A DNA stretch of 64,000 nt, from NCBI RefSeq assembly GCF_000959525.1, contig NZ_CP009832.1, positions 186,001 through 250,000 of the forward strand. Reading direction: 5' to 3'. This stretch comes from Burkholderia multivorans ATCC BAA-247 (GTDB lineage: Bacteria; Pseudomonadota; Gammaproteobacteria; Burkholderiales; Burkholderiaceae). Shown here piece by piece: positions 38,399 through 52,786 of the stretch. A program made the position numbers and the translations under genes. The notes under the pieces were generated by a model. That model did not search any database. It saw nothing but the letters and a program-made list of their open reading frames with translations, and was not told the origin of the DNA. Every line of letters begins with the position of its first letter. The stretch's first letter is position 1.

Positions 38399-38432
38399 AA
38401 CGGCGTGTTTCACGTGAAACACGCCGTTTTTG
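38399..38432 (+). terminator. Intrinsic terminator whose stem is a parS site
   Basis: A perfect 30-base palindrome spans 38399-38428 (AACGGCG arm, parS centre, CGCCGTT arm) and runs into TTTTTG on the plus strand, at the expected distance after the last importer gene. The RNA would fold into a long hairpin followed by U residues. Confidence 0.7.
38406..38421. promoter_or_regulatory. parS: parS centromere site 1 (ParB binding)
   Basis: TGTTTCACGTGAAACA matches the universal chromosomal parS 16-mer perfectly. ParB loads here and spreads to form the partition complex near the origin. It lies 3.0 kb upstream of parA. Confidence 0.97.
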
Positions 38433-38714
38433 TTTGCGGTCGGGCGACGTTGGGAAGGGCGGGCACAAAAGCAGGATCGGGTTGGGGACAACTTCAGGGC
38501 GATCGAGCGCGGACGCTGTGAAGCAGCGAGCGGCTCGGAGGCCCGCCGTGATCCGCCGCAGCGGCACGGTTTTCCAGGCGCATCGACGAAAAAATCGTCG
38601 AAACGTACGGACCCTACCATTCGGACGGCCGTCGGGCGAAAAGCGAACCCGCTATAATTCGCCCCATACATTTCTCAGATAGGTTCGTGCGCGGTCCTGC
38701 GTACGGAATCCACC

Positions 38715-40685
38715 ATGCTTTATCCCACAGAATTTGACGTCATCGTCGTCGGCGGCGGTCATGCCGGCACGGAAGCCGCGTTGGCGTCCGCCCGAATGGG
38801 CGCGAAGACGCTGCTGCTGACCCACAACATCGAAACGCTCGGGCAGATGAGCTGCAATCCGTCGATCGGCGGCATCGGCAAGGGCCATCTGGTCAAGGAA
38901 GTCGATGCGCTGGGCGGCGCGATGGCGGCCGCCACCGACGAAGCGGGGATCCAGTTCCGGATCCTCAATTCGTCGAAAGGCCCGGCCGTACGCGCGACAC
39001 GCGCCCAGGCGGACCGCATCCTGTACAAGGCGGCGATCCGTCGCCGCCTCGAGAATCAGCCCAATCTGTGGCTGTTCCAGCAGGCGGTCGACGACCTGAT
39101 GGTCGAGGGCGATCGCGTGGTCGGCGCTGTCACGCAAATCGGCATCCGGTTCCGCGCGCGCGCGGTCGTGCTGACGGCCGGTACGTTCCTGGACGGCAAG
39201 ATCCACGTCGGCCTGAACAACTATACGGGCGGTCGCGCGGGCGACCCGGCCGCCGTGTCGCTGTCTGCGCGCTTGAAGGAGCTGAAGCTGCCGCAAGGGC
39301 GGCTGAAGACCGGAACGCCGCCGCGTATCGACGGCCGCACGATCGATTTCTCGAAGCTCGAAGAGCAGCCGGGCGATCTCGATCCGATTCCGGTGTTCTC
39401 GTTCCTCGGCCGTGCCGAGCAGCATCCGCAGCAGCTGCCGTGCTGGGTCACGCACACGAACGAGCGCACGCACGACATCATTCGCGGCGGCCTCGACCGT
39501 TCGCCGATGTACACGGGCGTGATCGAAGGCGTGGGGCCGCGCTACTGCCCATCGATCGAGGACAAGATTCATCGATTCGCGTCGAAGGAATCGCACCAGA
39601 TCTTCCTCGAGCCGGAAGGGCTGACGACCAACGAGTTCTACCCGAACGGGATTTCGACGAGCCTGCCGTTCGACGTGCAGCTCGAGCTCGTGCATTCGAT
39701 GCGCGGCCTCGAACAGGCGCATATCCTGCGGCCCGGCTATGCGATCGAGTATGACTACTTCGATCCGCGCGCGCTGAAGGCGTCGCTGGAGACGAAGGCG
39801 ATCAACGGATTGTTCTTTGCGGGCCAGATCAACGGGACGACAGGCTACGAAGAGGCGGCTGCGCAGGGCCTGCTCGCAGGCGTCAACGCGGGCCGCTACG
39901 TGCAGGAAAAGGACGCATGGTGCCCGCGTCGCGATCAGGCGTATCTGGGCGTGCTGGTCGACGATCTCGTCACGCGCGGCGTCGCCGAGCCGTACCGGAT
40001 GTTCACGAGCCGTGCCGAATACCGCCTGAGCCTTCGCGAAGACAACGCGGACATGCGTCTGACCGAGATCGGCCGCGAGCTGGGCCTCGTCGACGACGTG
40101 CGCTGGGACGCCTTCTGCCGGAAGCGCGACGCTGTTTCACGTGAAACCGAACGACTGAAGACGACCTGGGTGACGCCGAAGACGCTGCCGCCGGAAGAGG
40201 CGAGCGCATTGCTCGGCAAACCGATCGACCACGAATACAGTCTGGCGGAGCTGCTGCGGCGTCCGGGCGTCGACTACGACGGCGTCTGCGGGCTGAAGGG
40301 CGGCGAGTGCGGGCCGGCGGAGCCGCTGGCCGACGATCCGGTGCTGCTCGCGCAGATCAAGGAGCAGGTCGAGATCGGCATCAAGTATCAGGGCTATATC
40401 GAACGTCAGGCGACCGAGATCGAACGCAACGACGCGAACGAGAACACGCGTCTGCCGGACGGGATCGACTATCGCGAGGTGCGTGGCTTGTCGTTCGAGG
40501 TCAGCCAGAAGCTCAATCAGTTCCGGCCTGAAACGATTGGGCAGGCATCGCGCATCTCCGGCGTCACGCCGGCGGCCATTTCGCTGCTGATGGTGCACTT
40601 GAAGCGGCGCGGGCTGGGCCGCCGTAACGGCGCGGCCGCATCGGCTGCCGAGCAGGGGGACGGCGCCGTCCCGACGCAACAATGA
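38715..40685 (+). CDS. mnmG: tRNA uridine 5-carboxymethylaminomethyl modification enzyme MnmG (GidA)
   Basis: FAD enzyme that with MnmE adds the carboxymethylaminomethyl group to U34 of certain tRNAs; cytosolic. 656 residues, typical length. FAD motif [15 protein letters not shown] at about 11-25, the conserved [17 protein letters not shown], the cysteines of the active site ([13 protein letters not shown] region and PEDSA-like [12 protein letters not shown]), and the C-terminal [18 protein letters not shown] helical domain are present. It starts a cluster mnmG-rsmG-parA-parB. A parS site is embedded in its reading frame at 40133-40148. The mnmC enzyme acting after it is at 9.8-11.7 kb. Confidence 0.97.
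   Translation: MLYPTEFDVIVVGGGHAGTEAALASARMGAKTLLLTHNIETLGQMSCNPSIGGIGKGHLVKEVDALGGAMAAATDEAGIQFRILNSSKGPAVRATRAQADRILYKAAIRRRLENQPNLWLFQQAVDDLMVEGDRVVGAVTQIGIRFRARAVVLTAGTFLDGKIHVGLNNYTGGRAGDPAAVSLSARLKELKLPQGRLKTGTPPRIDGRTIDFSKLEEQPGDLDPIPVFSFLGRAEQHPQQLPCWVTHTNERTHDIIRGGLDRSPMYTGVIEGVGPRYCPSIEDKIHRFASKESHQIFLEPEGLTTNEFYPNGISTSLPFDVQLELVHSMRGLEQAHILRPGYAIEYDYFDPRALKASLETKAINGLFFAGQINGTTGYEEAAAQGLLAGVNAGRYVQEKDAWCPRRDQAYLGVLVDDLVTRGVAEPYRMFTSRAEYRLSLREDNADMRLTEIGRELGLVDDVRWDAFCRKRDAVSRETERLKTTWVTPKTLPPEEASALLGKPIDHEYSLAELLRRPGVDYDGVCGLKGGECGPAEPLADDPVLLAQIKEQVEIGIKYQGYIERQATEIERNDANENTRLPDGIDYREVRGLSFEVSQKLNQFRPETIGQASRISGVTPAAISLLMVHLKRRGLGRRNGAAASAAEQGDGAVPTQQ
40133..40148. promoter_or_regulatory. 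parS: parS centromere site 2, inside mnmG
   Basis: TGTTTCACGTGAAACC matches 15 of 16 bases of parS. It sits in the mnmG coding sequence (codons Ala-Val-Ser-Arg-Glu-Thr), 1.7 kb from site 1 and 1.3 kb from parA. Confidence 0.93.
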
Positions 40686-41368
40686 CGGCGCGTCGCGCGC
40701 CGGCGGTTAATCGGGACGTACTTGAACGGATGCTCGTCGACGGCGCGGCGTCGCTCGACGTCGCGCTATCCGATACGCAACGCAACCGGCTGCTCGACTA
40801 CGTCGCGCTGCTGGGCAAGTGGAACGCGGTCTACAACCTGACCGCGATTCGCGATCCGCAGCAGATGCTGATCCAGCACATCCTCGATTCGCTGTCGATC
40901 GTGCCGCATCTGCGCGGCCGCGCGTCGGCACGCGCGCTCGACGTCGGCTCGGGCGGCGGCTTGCCGGGCATCGTGCTCGCGATCGTCGAGCCGGACTGGC
41001 AGGTAACGCTGAACGACATCGTGCAGAAGAAGTCCGCGTTCCAGACGCAAACGCGTGCGGAACTGAAGCTCACGAATTTGTCGGTGGTCACGGGGCGCGT
41101 CGAATCGCTGCGGCCCGGCGTCGAGGTGCCGGAAAAATTCGACATCATCGTGTCGCGCGCCTTCGCGGACCTGTCCGACTTCGTTAAACTTGCTCGGCAT
41201 CTCGTTGCGCCGGGCGGTTCGATCTGGGCGATGAAGGGCGTGCATCCGGACGACGAGATTGCGCGGCTGCCCGAAGGCAGCCGCGTGAAGCAGACGATGC
41301 GTCTGGCGGTTCCGATGCTCGATGCCGAACGGCATCTGATCGAGGTGGCCGTCGACGAGGCGATTTGA
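40682..41368 (+). CDS. rsmG: 16S rRNA (guanine527-N7)-methyltransferase RsmG (GidB)
   Basis: SAM-dependent methyltransferase that makes m7G527 in 16S rRNA; loss gives low-level streptomycin resistance in other bacteria. 228 residues. The ATG overlaps the mnmG stop (ATGA). Motifs: [23 protein letters not shown], the SAM site [16 protein letters not shown], and [14 protein letters not shown]. Complete and of normal length. Confidence 0.97.
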   Translation: MTARRAPAVNRDVLERMLVDGAASLDVALSDTQRNRLLDYVALLGKWNAVYNLTAIRDPQQMLIQHILDSLSIVPHLRGRASARALDVGSGGGLPGIVLAIVEPDWQVTLNDIVQKKSAFQTQTRAELKLTNLSVVTGRVESLRPGVEVPEKFDIIVSRAFADLSDFVKLARHLVAPGGSIWAMKGVHPDDEIARLPEGSRVKQTMRLAVPMLDAERHLIEVAVDEAI

Positions 41369-41420
41369 CGGCGCGCGAACGGCGCGCCGAATGTTTGAAG
41401 GTAAGAGGAACACACCAACG

Positions 41421-42200
41421 ATGGCAAAGATCTTCTGCGTTGCGAACCAGAAGGGGGGCGTCGGCAAGACGACGACATCGGTCAATCTCGCCGCAAGCCT
41501 TGCAGCGCAGGAGCAACGAGTCCTGCTGATCGATCTCGACCCGCAGGGCAACGCGACGATGGGCAGCGGGATCGACAAGGCCGCATGCGAAGCGACGGTG
41601 TACGAAGTGCTGGTCGACGGCGTGTCGGTGGCCGACGCGCGCATCCGGCCCGAAGCCGTCACGTACGACGTGCTGCCGGCGAACCGCGAGCTGTCCGGTG
41701 CGGAGATCGAGCTGATCGGTATCGAGAACCGCGAGCGCCAGCTGAAGGCGGCGCTCGAGCGCGTCGAGGACGATTACGACTTCGTGCTGATCGACTGTCC
41801 GCCGACGCTGTCGTTGCTGACGCTGAACGGCCTGTGCGCAGCGCACGGCGTCGTGATCCCGATGCAGTGCGAGTACTTCGCGCTCGAAGGGCTCTCGGAT
41901 CTCGTCAACACGATCAAGCAGGTGCACGCGAACATGAACCGCGACCTGAAGATCATCGGCTTGCTGCGTGTGATGTTCGATCCGCGCATCACGCTGCAGC
42001 AGCAGGTCTCCGATCAACTGAAAGCGCACTTCGGCGACAAGGTGTTCGACGCGGTGATTCCGCGTAACGTGCGCCTCGCGGAAGCGCCGAGCTATGGGCT
42101 GCCGGGCGTCGTGTTCGACCGCAGCTCGCGCGGTGCGCAAGCCTATCTCCAGTTCGGTGCAGAGATGATCGAGCGCGTGCGCGCGTTCGAGGCATCGTAA
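41421..42200 (+). CDS. parA: Chromosome partitioning ATPase ParA
   Basis: Deviant Walker ATPase that moves ParB-parS complexes to segregate the origin. The start at 41421 (MAKIFCVANQKGGVGKTTTS) puts the P-loop at residues 10-18, as in chromosomal ParA/Soj; 259 residues. Motifs: KGGVGKTT, the second-lysine deviant Walker, DLDPQGNATMGSG, and DFVLIDCPPTLSLLTLN. It has no N-terminal helix-turn-helix, so it is the short chromosomal type Ib-like form rather than a plasmid type Ia protein. Followed by parB after 30 bases. Confidence 0.97.
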   Translation: MAKIFCVANQKGGVGKTTTSVNLAASLAAQEQRVLLIDLDPQGNATMGSGIDKAACEATVYEVLVDGVSVADARIRPEAVTYDVLPANRELSGAEIELIGIENRERQLKAALERVEDDYDFVLIDCPPTLSLLTLNGLCAAHGVVIPMQCEYFALEGLSDLVNTIKQVHANMNRDLKIIGLLRVMFDPRITLQQQVSDQLKAHFGDKVFDAVIPRNVRLAEAPSYGLPGVVFDRSSRGAQAYLQFGAEMIERVRAFEAS

Positions 42201-42230
42201 CCGGACATGAGCGAAGCGAGGAAGAAAGAC

Positions 42231-43124
42231 ATGAACGCCGTACCGAAGAAGAAGGGCTTGGGACGTGGCCTCGAAGCGCTGCTCGGCGGCAGCGCCGACA
42301 TCACCGAAGCGGTGAAGATCGAAGGGGCGCCGAACACGCTCGCGCTCGGCAAGCTGCAGGCCGGCAAATACCAGCCGCGCACGCGGATGGACGAAGGCAG
42401 CCTGCAGGAGCTCGCGGCCAGCATTCGCGCCCAGGGCGTGATGCAGCCGATCCTGGTACGCCCCATTTCGTCAGACAAATACGAGATCATCGCGGGCGAG
42501 CGACGTTTCCGCGCCGCGCGTCTCGCGGGCCTCGAGGAAGTGCCGGTGCTCGTGAAGGAGGTGTCCGATCAGGCCGCGGCGGCGATGGCGCTGATCGAGA
42601 ACATCCAGCGCGAGGATCTGAATCCGCTTGAAGAGGCGCACGGCATTCAGCGGCTGCTCGACGAGTTCGGTTTCACGCACGAGCAGGCGGCCGAGTCGGT
42701 GGGCCGTTCGCGCAGCGCGGTGTCGAACCTGCTGCGTCTGCTGAACCTCGCGGCGCCCGTGCAGACGATGCTGCTCGCGGGCGATCTCGACATGGGCCAC
42801 GCGCGTGCGCTGCTCGCGGTCGATGCGGCGACGCAGATCACGCTCGCGCATCAGGTCGTCAACAAGCGAATGTCGGTGCGCGAGACCGAGAAGCTCGTCG
42901 CACAGACGACGAAGGAAGCGCCTGCCGTGAAGGCGCGCGCGAAGGACGACGGCGGCCGCGATACGCGTCGTCTCGAAGAGGAGTTGTCGGATCTGCTGGC
43001 GTCGACGGTGAAGATCAAGCTGGGCCGTCGCGGGCGAGGGCAGGTGACGATCGACTTCGGCAACCTCGATGCACTCGAAGGCATTCTCGTGCGCCTGCGC
43101 GGCAACGTCGCGGCCGAGGAATAA
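42231..43124 (+). CDS. parB: Chromosome partitioning protein ParB
   Basis: CTPase and parS-binding protein that loads onto the two parS sites upstream. The start at 42231 (MNAVPKKKGLGRGLEALLG) has a GAGGAAG ribosome site; an ATG eight codons earlier has none. 297 residues. Motifs: the N-terminal ParA-interacting KKGLGRGLEALL, LGKLQAGKYQPRT, the CTP-binding GERRFRAARLAG, ENIQREDLNPLEEA, the helix-turn-helix TQEQAAESVGRSRSAVSNLLRLL-type segment, and the C-terminal dimer domain. Complete. Confidence 0.97.
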   Translation: MNAVPKKKGLGRGLEALLGGSADITEAVKIEGAPNTLALGKLQAGKYQPRTRMDEGSLQELAASIRAQGVMQPILVRPISSDKYEIIAGERRFRAARLAGLEEVPVLVKEVSDQAAAAMALIENIQREDLNPLEEAHGIQRLLDEFGFTHEQAAESVGRSRSAVSNLLRLLNLAAPVQTMLLAGDLDMGHARALLAVDAATQITLAHQVVNKRMSVRETEKLVAQTTKEAPAVKARAKDDGGRDTRRLEEELSDLLASTVKIKLGRRGRGQVTIDFGNLDALEGILVRLRGNVAAEE

Positions 43125-43131
43125 CGCGAGC

Positions 43132-44268
43132 ATGTCGATTAACGACACGGGCGCGCCGGCGTCGCGCCGGTGGCTCGGCTGGCTTGCACAGGAGCCCGTG
43201 CTGTCCGTGCTGGCGCTCGGCCTGATCGTGCTGGAATGGTTGCGTCCGCAACCGATTCGCGTTCTGGCCGAGCGCGTCGACTGGCAGACGGTCGCGACGC
43301 TCGCGGGCCTGCTGATGCTGACGAAGGCGCTGGAACTGTCGGGCTGCCTGATGTGGCTCGCGCACCGGATCGTGCATCACGTGCGTTCCGAGCGCGGGCT
43401 CGCGATGCTGCTCGTGGTGTTCGCGGCCGTGCTCTCGATGTGGCTGACGAACGACGTCGCGCTGTTCGTCGTCGTGCCGCTGATGGTGTCGTTGCGCGAA
43501 CTGACGCCGCTGCCGTTCCGGCGCCTCGTGATCGTGGTCGCGCTGGCCGTCAATGCGGGATCGATCGCGACGCCGCTCGGCAATCCGCAGAATCTTTTTC
43601 TGTGGCAGTTGAGCGCTGTGTCGTTCGGCCGCTTCGTCGTGACGCTCGGGCCGCTCGCCGTCGCGCTGATGGTGCTGCTGCTCGCGCTGACTGCATGCGC
43701 GTTTCGCGCGAAACCGCTCGATCTGTCCGGCGACGTCGCGGGCGTCGACGTGCACCGCACGCACGCGCTGATCGCGGCCGTGCTGTTCGCCGCATTCGTG
43801 CTGCTGGCCGACGCGCATCATCCGCTGCCGGCGCTGATTGCGGTGACGATCGTGCTGCTTGCCGTTCAACGCAAGGCAGTCCTGAAGATCGACTGGCTGC
43901 TGCTGCTGATTTTCGTGCTGATGTTCGTCGTGCTGCGCACGGCCGCGGCGCTGCCGTGGATACACGACGCGATCGCGCACGCGCGGCTCGATTCGCCGCT
44001 GCGCGTGTTCGCGGCGGGCGCGATCCTGTCGCAAGGCATCAGCAACGTGCCGGCCGCGATCCTGCTGTCGGAGTTCACGCACGACTGGCGTGCGCTCGCG
44101 TTCGGCGTATCGGTCGGCGGCTTCGGATTCGCGATCGGCTCGCTCGCGAATCTGATCGCGGTTCGTCTCGCGAAGGAACCGCGCATGTGGCTGCCGTTCC
44201 ACCTCGTGTCGATTCCGTTCGCGCTCGCGAGCGCCGTGCTCGGCGCATGGCTGCTCGCGCATCTCTGA
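43132..44268 (+). CDS. Inner-membrane permease of the ArsB/NhaD (IT) superfamily
   Basis: Polytopic membrane protein, 378 residues with about ten hydrophobic segments. The region NAGSIATPLGNPQNLFLWQLS is the hallmark re-entrant motif of ArsB/NhaD/CitM-type transporters, and GISNVPAAILLSEFT is the matching C-terminal repeat. The cargo (arsenite, sodium/proton, citrate or another anion) cannot be told. The start at 43132 lies seven bases after parB, on the same strand, so it may be read from the par transcript; why a transporter should travel with parAB is unexplained. No arsenic or citrate genes adjoin. Confidence 0.82.
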   Translation: MSINDTGAPASRRWLGWLAQEPVLSVLALGLIVLEWLRPQPIRVLAERVDWQTVATLAGLLMLTKALELSGCLMWLAHRIVHHVRSERGLAMLLVVFAAVLSMWLTNDVALFVVVPLMVSLRELTPLPFRRLVIVVALAVNAGSIATPLGNPQNLFLWQLSAVSFGRFVVTLGPLAVALMVLLLALTACAFRAKPLDLSGDVAGVDVHRTHALIAAVLFAAFVLLADAHHPLPALIAVTIVLLAVQRKAVLKIDWLLLLIFVLMFVVLRTAAALPWIHDAIAHARLDSPLRVFAAGAILSQGISNVPAAILLSEFTHDWRALAFGVSVGGFGFAIGSLANLIAVRLAKEPRMWLPFHLVSIPFALASAVLGAWLLAHL

Positions 44269-44750
44269 CGATCGCTGCACAGAATATCGGCTGGCCTCGG
44301 CGGTGGCGACGCACAGCCTGCGCTGTGCCGGCGTGCGCCGCGCGCGCGGGGTGCGGGGCGGACACGGCGGGGTGCGACGGGCCGAGTGAATCGGCTGTGG
44401 TGCGACTGCAACCGATGCGCGCGGATCTTCGAATTCGCGAATCCGGCCGAGCAGTCCGCAATGCAGCTTCACGGCAAATTTCCGCGTCCGGCGACGCACG
44501 CTTCACCCGTTCGATCGTGTGCCACGCTTTCCACCGCATCGCGACGGCGACAAACGCCGGCCGTTCGACCAACGACGTCTCCCGCCGCACGCCTGTGCGG
44601 ATCGCCGCGACGATCGCATTACCACACATTTTCTTCGACCGATGACGACGCAAAAGTTGACCTTACAACTGTCATCGTACGTCCCCGAATCGCGCGTTTT
44701 CTCGCATCATGACGCGTCGTTTCACGCCGGTTTTTGTCGCGTCTAAAGCC

Positions 44751-44779
44751 TTGAATCAGTTGCAACTATCGCTTACAAT
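44751..44779 (+). promoter_or_regulatory. Sigma-70 promoter of the atp operon
   Basis: TTGAAT (44751-44756), 17-base spacer, TACAAT (44774-44779), about 75 bases upstream of the atpI start. Best promoter match I found in the window. Confidence 0.8.
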
Positions 44780-44802
44780 CGCCCGGATTTGTTAGCTCGG
44801 CA

Positions 44803-44830
44803 CCCCTGAAAGCTTTCGGAAAGCTTGGGG
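44803..44830 (+). promoter_or_regulatory. Hairpin in the atpI leader
   Basis: CCCC and AAGCTTT (44803-44816) pair with AAAGCTT and GGGG (44820-44830) around a three-base loop, with a three-base bulge, in the transcribed leader before atpI. No T run follows, so it is not a terminator. Confidence 0.5.
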
Positions 44831-44859
44831 CCGGTTTCAGGATTTTGCGGAAGACTGCG

Positions 44860-46346
<1,487 letters not shown>

Positions 46347-46386
46347 GCACGGCGTGCAAAAAAGAGTCTTCGTTTTATTTTCTTAA

Positions 46387-46692
<306 letters not shown>

Positions 46693-46749
46693 GGTTCCTC
46701 GGAAATATGCGCCCGGCGTGAGCCGGCGCAGGGCGGAACGGAGACTTGG

Positions 46750-46780
46750 GGCGCTGATCGAATGCAACTCGATGAGCGCC
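46750..46780 (+). repeat. Stem-loop between atpE and atpF
   Basis: GGCGCTGATCGA (46750-46761) pairs with TCGATGAGCGCC (46769-46780), 11 of 12 positions, loop of seven. No T run. Lies in a 129-base gap of an otherwise compact operon and could protect the atpE message or reduce atpF expression. Confidence 0.6.
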
Positions 46781-46821
46781 TTACCGTTTCATTTTTCCGG
46801 AATAGCAGATAAGGAAACACC

Positions 46822-47292
46822 GTGAATCTCAACGCAACTCTGTTTGCGCAAATGGTCGTGTTCCTGGTCCTCGCGTGGTTCACGATGAAGTTCGTGTGGC
46901 CGCCGTTGATCAACGCCCTCGACGAACGTTCGAAGAAGATCGCCGACGGCCTCGCCGCCGCGGAAAAGGGCAAGGCGGAACTCGAAGCAGCGCACAAGCG
47001 CGTGGACCAGGAACTCGCGCAGGCCCGCAACGACGGCCAGCAGCGCATCGCCGACGCCGAAAAGCGCGCCCAGGCGGTCGCCGAGGAAATCAAGGCCAAC
47101 GCCCAGGCTGAAGCCGCCCGCATCGTCGCGCAGGCGAAAGCGGAAGCAGAACAGCAAATCGTGAAGGCGCGCGAAGCGCTGCGCGGCGAAGTCGCTGCGC
47201 TGGCCGTGAAGGGCGCCGAGCAGATCCTGAAGCGCGAAGTCGATCAAACGGCCCACGCCCAACTGCTGAATCAACTGAAAGCCGAGCTCTGA
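46822..47292 (+). CDS. atpF: ATP synthase Fo subunit b
   Basis: Peripheral stalk subunit, 156 residues, one N-terminal membrane helix ([20 protein letters not shown]) and a long charged coiled coil rich in Ala/Glu/Lys. It starts at a GTG (46822) with AAGGAAAC upstream; the start is fixed by the MNLNATL family N-terminus. Two bases separate it from atpH. Confidence 0.96.
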   Translation: MNLNATLFAQMVVFLVLAWFTMKFVWPPLINALDERSKKIADGLAAAEKGKAELEAAHKRVDQELAQARNDGQQRIADAEKRAQAVAEEIKANAQAEAARIVAQAKAEAEQQIVKAREALRGEVAALAVKGAEQILKREVDQTAHAQLLNQLKAEL

Positions 47293-47294
47293 TC

Positions 47295-47834
47295 ATGGCC
47301 GAACTTGCAACCATCGCCCGCCCTTACGCAGAAGCGCTGTTCCGCGTGGCCGAGGGCGGTGACATCGCCGCCTGGTCCACGCTCGTGCAAGAGCTGGCCC
47401 AGGTTGCGCGTCTGCCGGAAGTGCTGTCGGTCGCGTCGAGCCCGAAGGTGACGCGTGCGCAAGTGGCCGAGCTGCTGCTTGCCGCGCTGAAGTCGCCGCT
47501 CGCGGCCGGCGCCGAAGCGAAGAACTTCGTGCAGATGCTGGTCGACAATCATCGCATCGCGCTGCTGCCGGAAATCGCCGAGCAGTTCGAGGCGCTCAAG
47601 AACGAACGTGAAGGCGCAGCGGACGCCGAGATCGTGAGCGCGTTCCCGCTGGACGGCGCGGATCTCGACAGTCTCGTCGCGAGCCTCGAACGCAAGTTCA
47701 AGCGCAAGCTGAAGCCGACGGTCGAAGTCGATTCGTCGCTGATCGGCGGCGTGCGCGTGACGGTCGGCGACGAAGTGCTCGACACCTCGGTTCGCGCGCG
47801 CCTCGCATCGATGCAGGCTGCCTTGACCGCCTGA
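47295..47834 (+). CDS. atpH: ATP synthase F1 subunit delta
   Basis: Links the peripheral stalk to the alpha3beta3 head. 179 residues, beginning [20 protein letters not shown], the family N-terminus, and ending with the conserved [31 protein letters not shown] region. Complete. Confidence 0.96.
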
Positions 47835-47878
47835 GCGCCACGCCGGCACGCAACAGAATTGACTATCAGGAGCGAATA

Positions 47879-49420
<1,542 letters not shown>

Positions 49421-49539
49421 TCCGTGAGTGACACACCGAGGCCGCGCGGGAGCCGAGGCGCCCGCGCCGTTTCGGTGAGCGGTGCATGAGCCCCGAGTAA
49501 AGCGCTGAAGTGCCAGCTCGGGGCGCAAAGGAGCAAGCT

Positions 49540-50415
49540 ATGGCTGGAATGAAGGAAATTCGCGGCAAGATCAAGAGCGTGCAGAACACGCGCAAGATCA
49601 CGAAGGCGATGGAGATGGTGGCCGCATCGAAGATGCGCCGCGCGCAGGAACGCATGCGCGCCGCTCGTCCGTACGCGGACAAGGTCCGTGCCATCGCCGC
49701 GCACATGAGCCGCGCGAACCCGGAGTACCGCCACCCATTCATGGTGGCGAACGAAGGCGCGAAGACGGCCGGCATCATCCTCGTCACGACGGACAAGGGT
49801 CTGTGCGGCGGTCTGAACACGAACGTGCTGCGTGCGTCGGTGCAGAAGTTCAAGGAGCTCGAAGAGAAGGGCCAGAAGGTCGAAGCCACCGCGATCGGCG
49901 GCAAGGGTCTCGGCTTCCTGAACCGCTTCGGCGCGAAGGTGCTGTCGCAGGTCGTGCATCTCGGCGACACCCCGCATCTCGACAAGCTGATCGGTGCGGT
50001 CAAGACGCAGCTCGATCTGTACTCGGAAGGCAAGCTGTCGGCGGTCTATCTCGCTTACACGCGCTTCATCAACACGATGAAGCAGGAAGCCGTGATCGAG
50101 CAGCTGCTGCCGCTGTCGTCGGAGCACTTCGAGGCCGACGACGGTACGCCGGCCACGTCGTGGGACTACATCTACGAGCCGGACGCGCAGGCAGTCGTCG
50201 ACGAACTGCTCGTGCGTTACGTCGAGGCGCTGGTGTACCAGGCCGTCGCGGAGAACATGGCGTCCGAGCAATCGGCGCGGATGGTCGCGATGAAGGCCGC
50301 GTCCGACAATGCGAAGACGGTGATCAGCGAACTGCAGCTCGTCTACAACAAGAGCCGTCAGGCCGCGATCACGAAGGAACTGTCGGAGATCGTCGGCGGC
50401 GCAGCCGCTGTTTAA
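49540..50415 (+). CDS. atpG: ATP synthase F1 subunit gamma
   Basis: Central rotor shaft. 291 residues from the ATG at 49540 ([36 protein letters not shown]), with the conserved N-terminal coiled coil, the [12 protein letters not shown] segment and the C-terminal helix [21 protein letters not shown]. The 119-base gap after atpA has no clear structure. Confidence 0.97.
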   Translation: MAGMKEIRGKIKSVQNTRKITKAMEMVAASKMRRAQERMRAARPYADKVRAIAAHMSRANPEYRHPFMVANEGAKTAGIILVTTDKGLCGGLNTNVLRASVQKFKELEEKGQKVEATAIGGKGLGFLNRFGAKVLSQVVHLGDTPHLDKLIGAVKTQLDLYSEGKLSAVYLAYTRFINTMKQEAVIEQLLPLSSEHFEADDGTPATSWDYIYEPDAQAVVDELLVRYVEALVYQAVAENMASEQSARMVAMKAASDNAKTVISELQLVYNKSRQAAITKELSEIVGGAAAV

Positions 50416-51876
<1,461 letters not shown>

Positions 51877-52120
51877 GGGTTCGAGTGAGTCGCACGCCGG
51901 CGCATGCGGCCGCGCATAAGTCATCGCTGATTTATCGCCGCGGCCGACCGCGCCGATCGCAACACGCTCAACCCGCCGTGCATGAGATTGGAGCGAGGCC
52001 GAAGTGCCCGTTCCGGTCGATGGCCGACGGGCCGCGATCCGCGCAAGCGCGAACGCAGGCCCGCCGCGGCATCGGTCGGACGTCGCGCCGAAGCGCTCGC
52101 ACCGATCGACAGGAGTCGAT

Positions 52121-52546
52121 ATGGCAACCATCAAAGTAGACGTCGTCAGCGCGGAAGAGCAGATCTTCTCGGGCGAGGCGAAATTCGTCGCGCTGCCGGG
52201 CGAAACGGGTGAGCTGGGTATTCTGCCGGGCCACACGCCGCTGATCACGCGGATTCGTCCGGGTGCGGTGCGCATCGAAGTCGAGGGCGGCAGCGACGAA
52301 TTCGTGTTCGTCGCCGGCGGCATTCTCGAAGTGCAGCCGGGCGCCGTGACGGTGCTCGCCGATACCGCGATCCGCGGCAAGGACCTCGACGCGGCGAAGG
52401 CCGAGGAAGCGCGCAAGCGTGCCGAGGAAACGCTGCAGAACGCGAAGTCGGACCTCGACCTCGCGAAGGCGCAGTCCGAGCTCGCGACCGCGATGGCGCA
52501 GCTCGAGGCGATCCAGCGTCTCGCGAAGATCCGCAGCCGGCACTGA
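52121..52546 (+). CDS. atpC: ATP synthase F1 subunit epsilon
   Basis: Rotor-associated inhibitory subunit. 141 residues from the ATG at 52121 ([23 protein letters not shown]), with AGGAG upstream. The N-terminal beta-sandwich ([16 protein letters not shown]) and the C-terminal two-helix inhibitory domain ([20 protein letters not shown]) are both present. The last gene of the operon, followed by a terminator. Confidence 0.97.
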   Translation: MATIKVDVVSAEEQIFSGEAKFVALPGETGELGILPGHTPLITRIRPGAVRIEVEGGSDEFVFVAGGILEVQPGAVTVLADTAIRGKDLDAAKAEEARKRAEETLQNAKSDLDLAKAQSELATAMAQLEAIQRLAKIRSRH

Positions 52547-52572
52547 GCCGGCCGCGTATCGCGCGAAAAGAG

Positions 52573-52597
52573 AGCAGCCTTCGGGCTGCTTTTTTTT
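52573..52597 (+). terminator. Terminator of the atp operon
   Basis: AGCAGCC (52573-52579), loop TTCG, GGCTGCT (52584-52590), then seven or more T. It lies 26 bases after the atpC stop. Confidence 0.95.
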
Positions 52598-52786
52598 CGC
52601 CTGCAGTTTCGGTCCGCGCGCGCGCATCGTTGCGTCCGGTCGTGCTATTTCATCCCGACGCCGCGATTTGATGTCAGAGTGTCGTCAGCGGAGCGCGGCA
52701 TCATCCGCGATGCGGCTCGCCGCGGTGCGCCCGCCCGCGCAGCCGGCCGGCCCGCGCCGCTCAGACAAAAACGGACGGAGACACTC

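Larger units (their letters stand above)
38375..38714. other. Intergenic region upstream of mnmG
   Basis: 340 bases. It holds the parS/terminator palindrome at its left and, toward the right, AT-richer sequence with GCTATAATTCG near 38650 containing a consensus TATAAT (38652-38657), the likely -10 of the mnmG-rsmG-parAB transcript. No gene seen. Confidence 0.6.
44269..44859. other. Intergenic region and leader of the ATP synthase operon
   Basis: 591 bases. The left 450 show no credible gene. The right part contains the atp promoter (44751-44779) and a leader hairpin (44803-44830). Confidence 0.6.
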
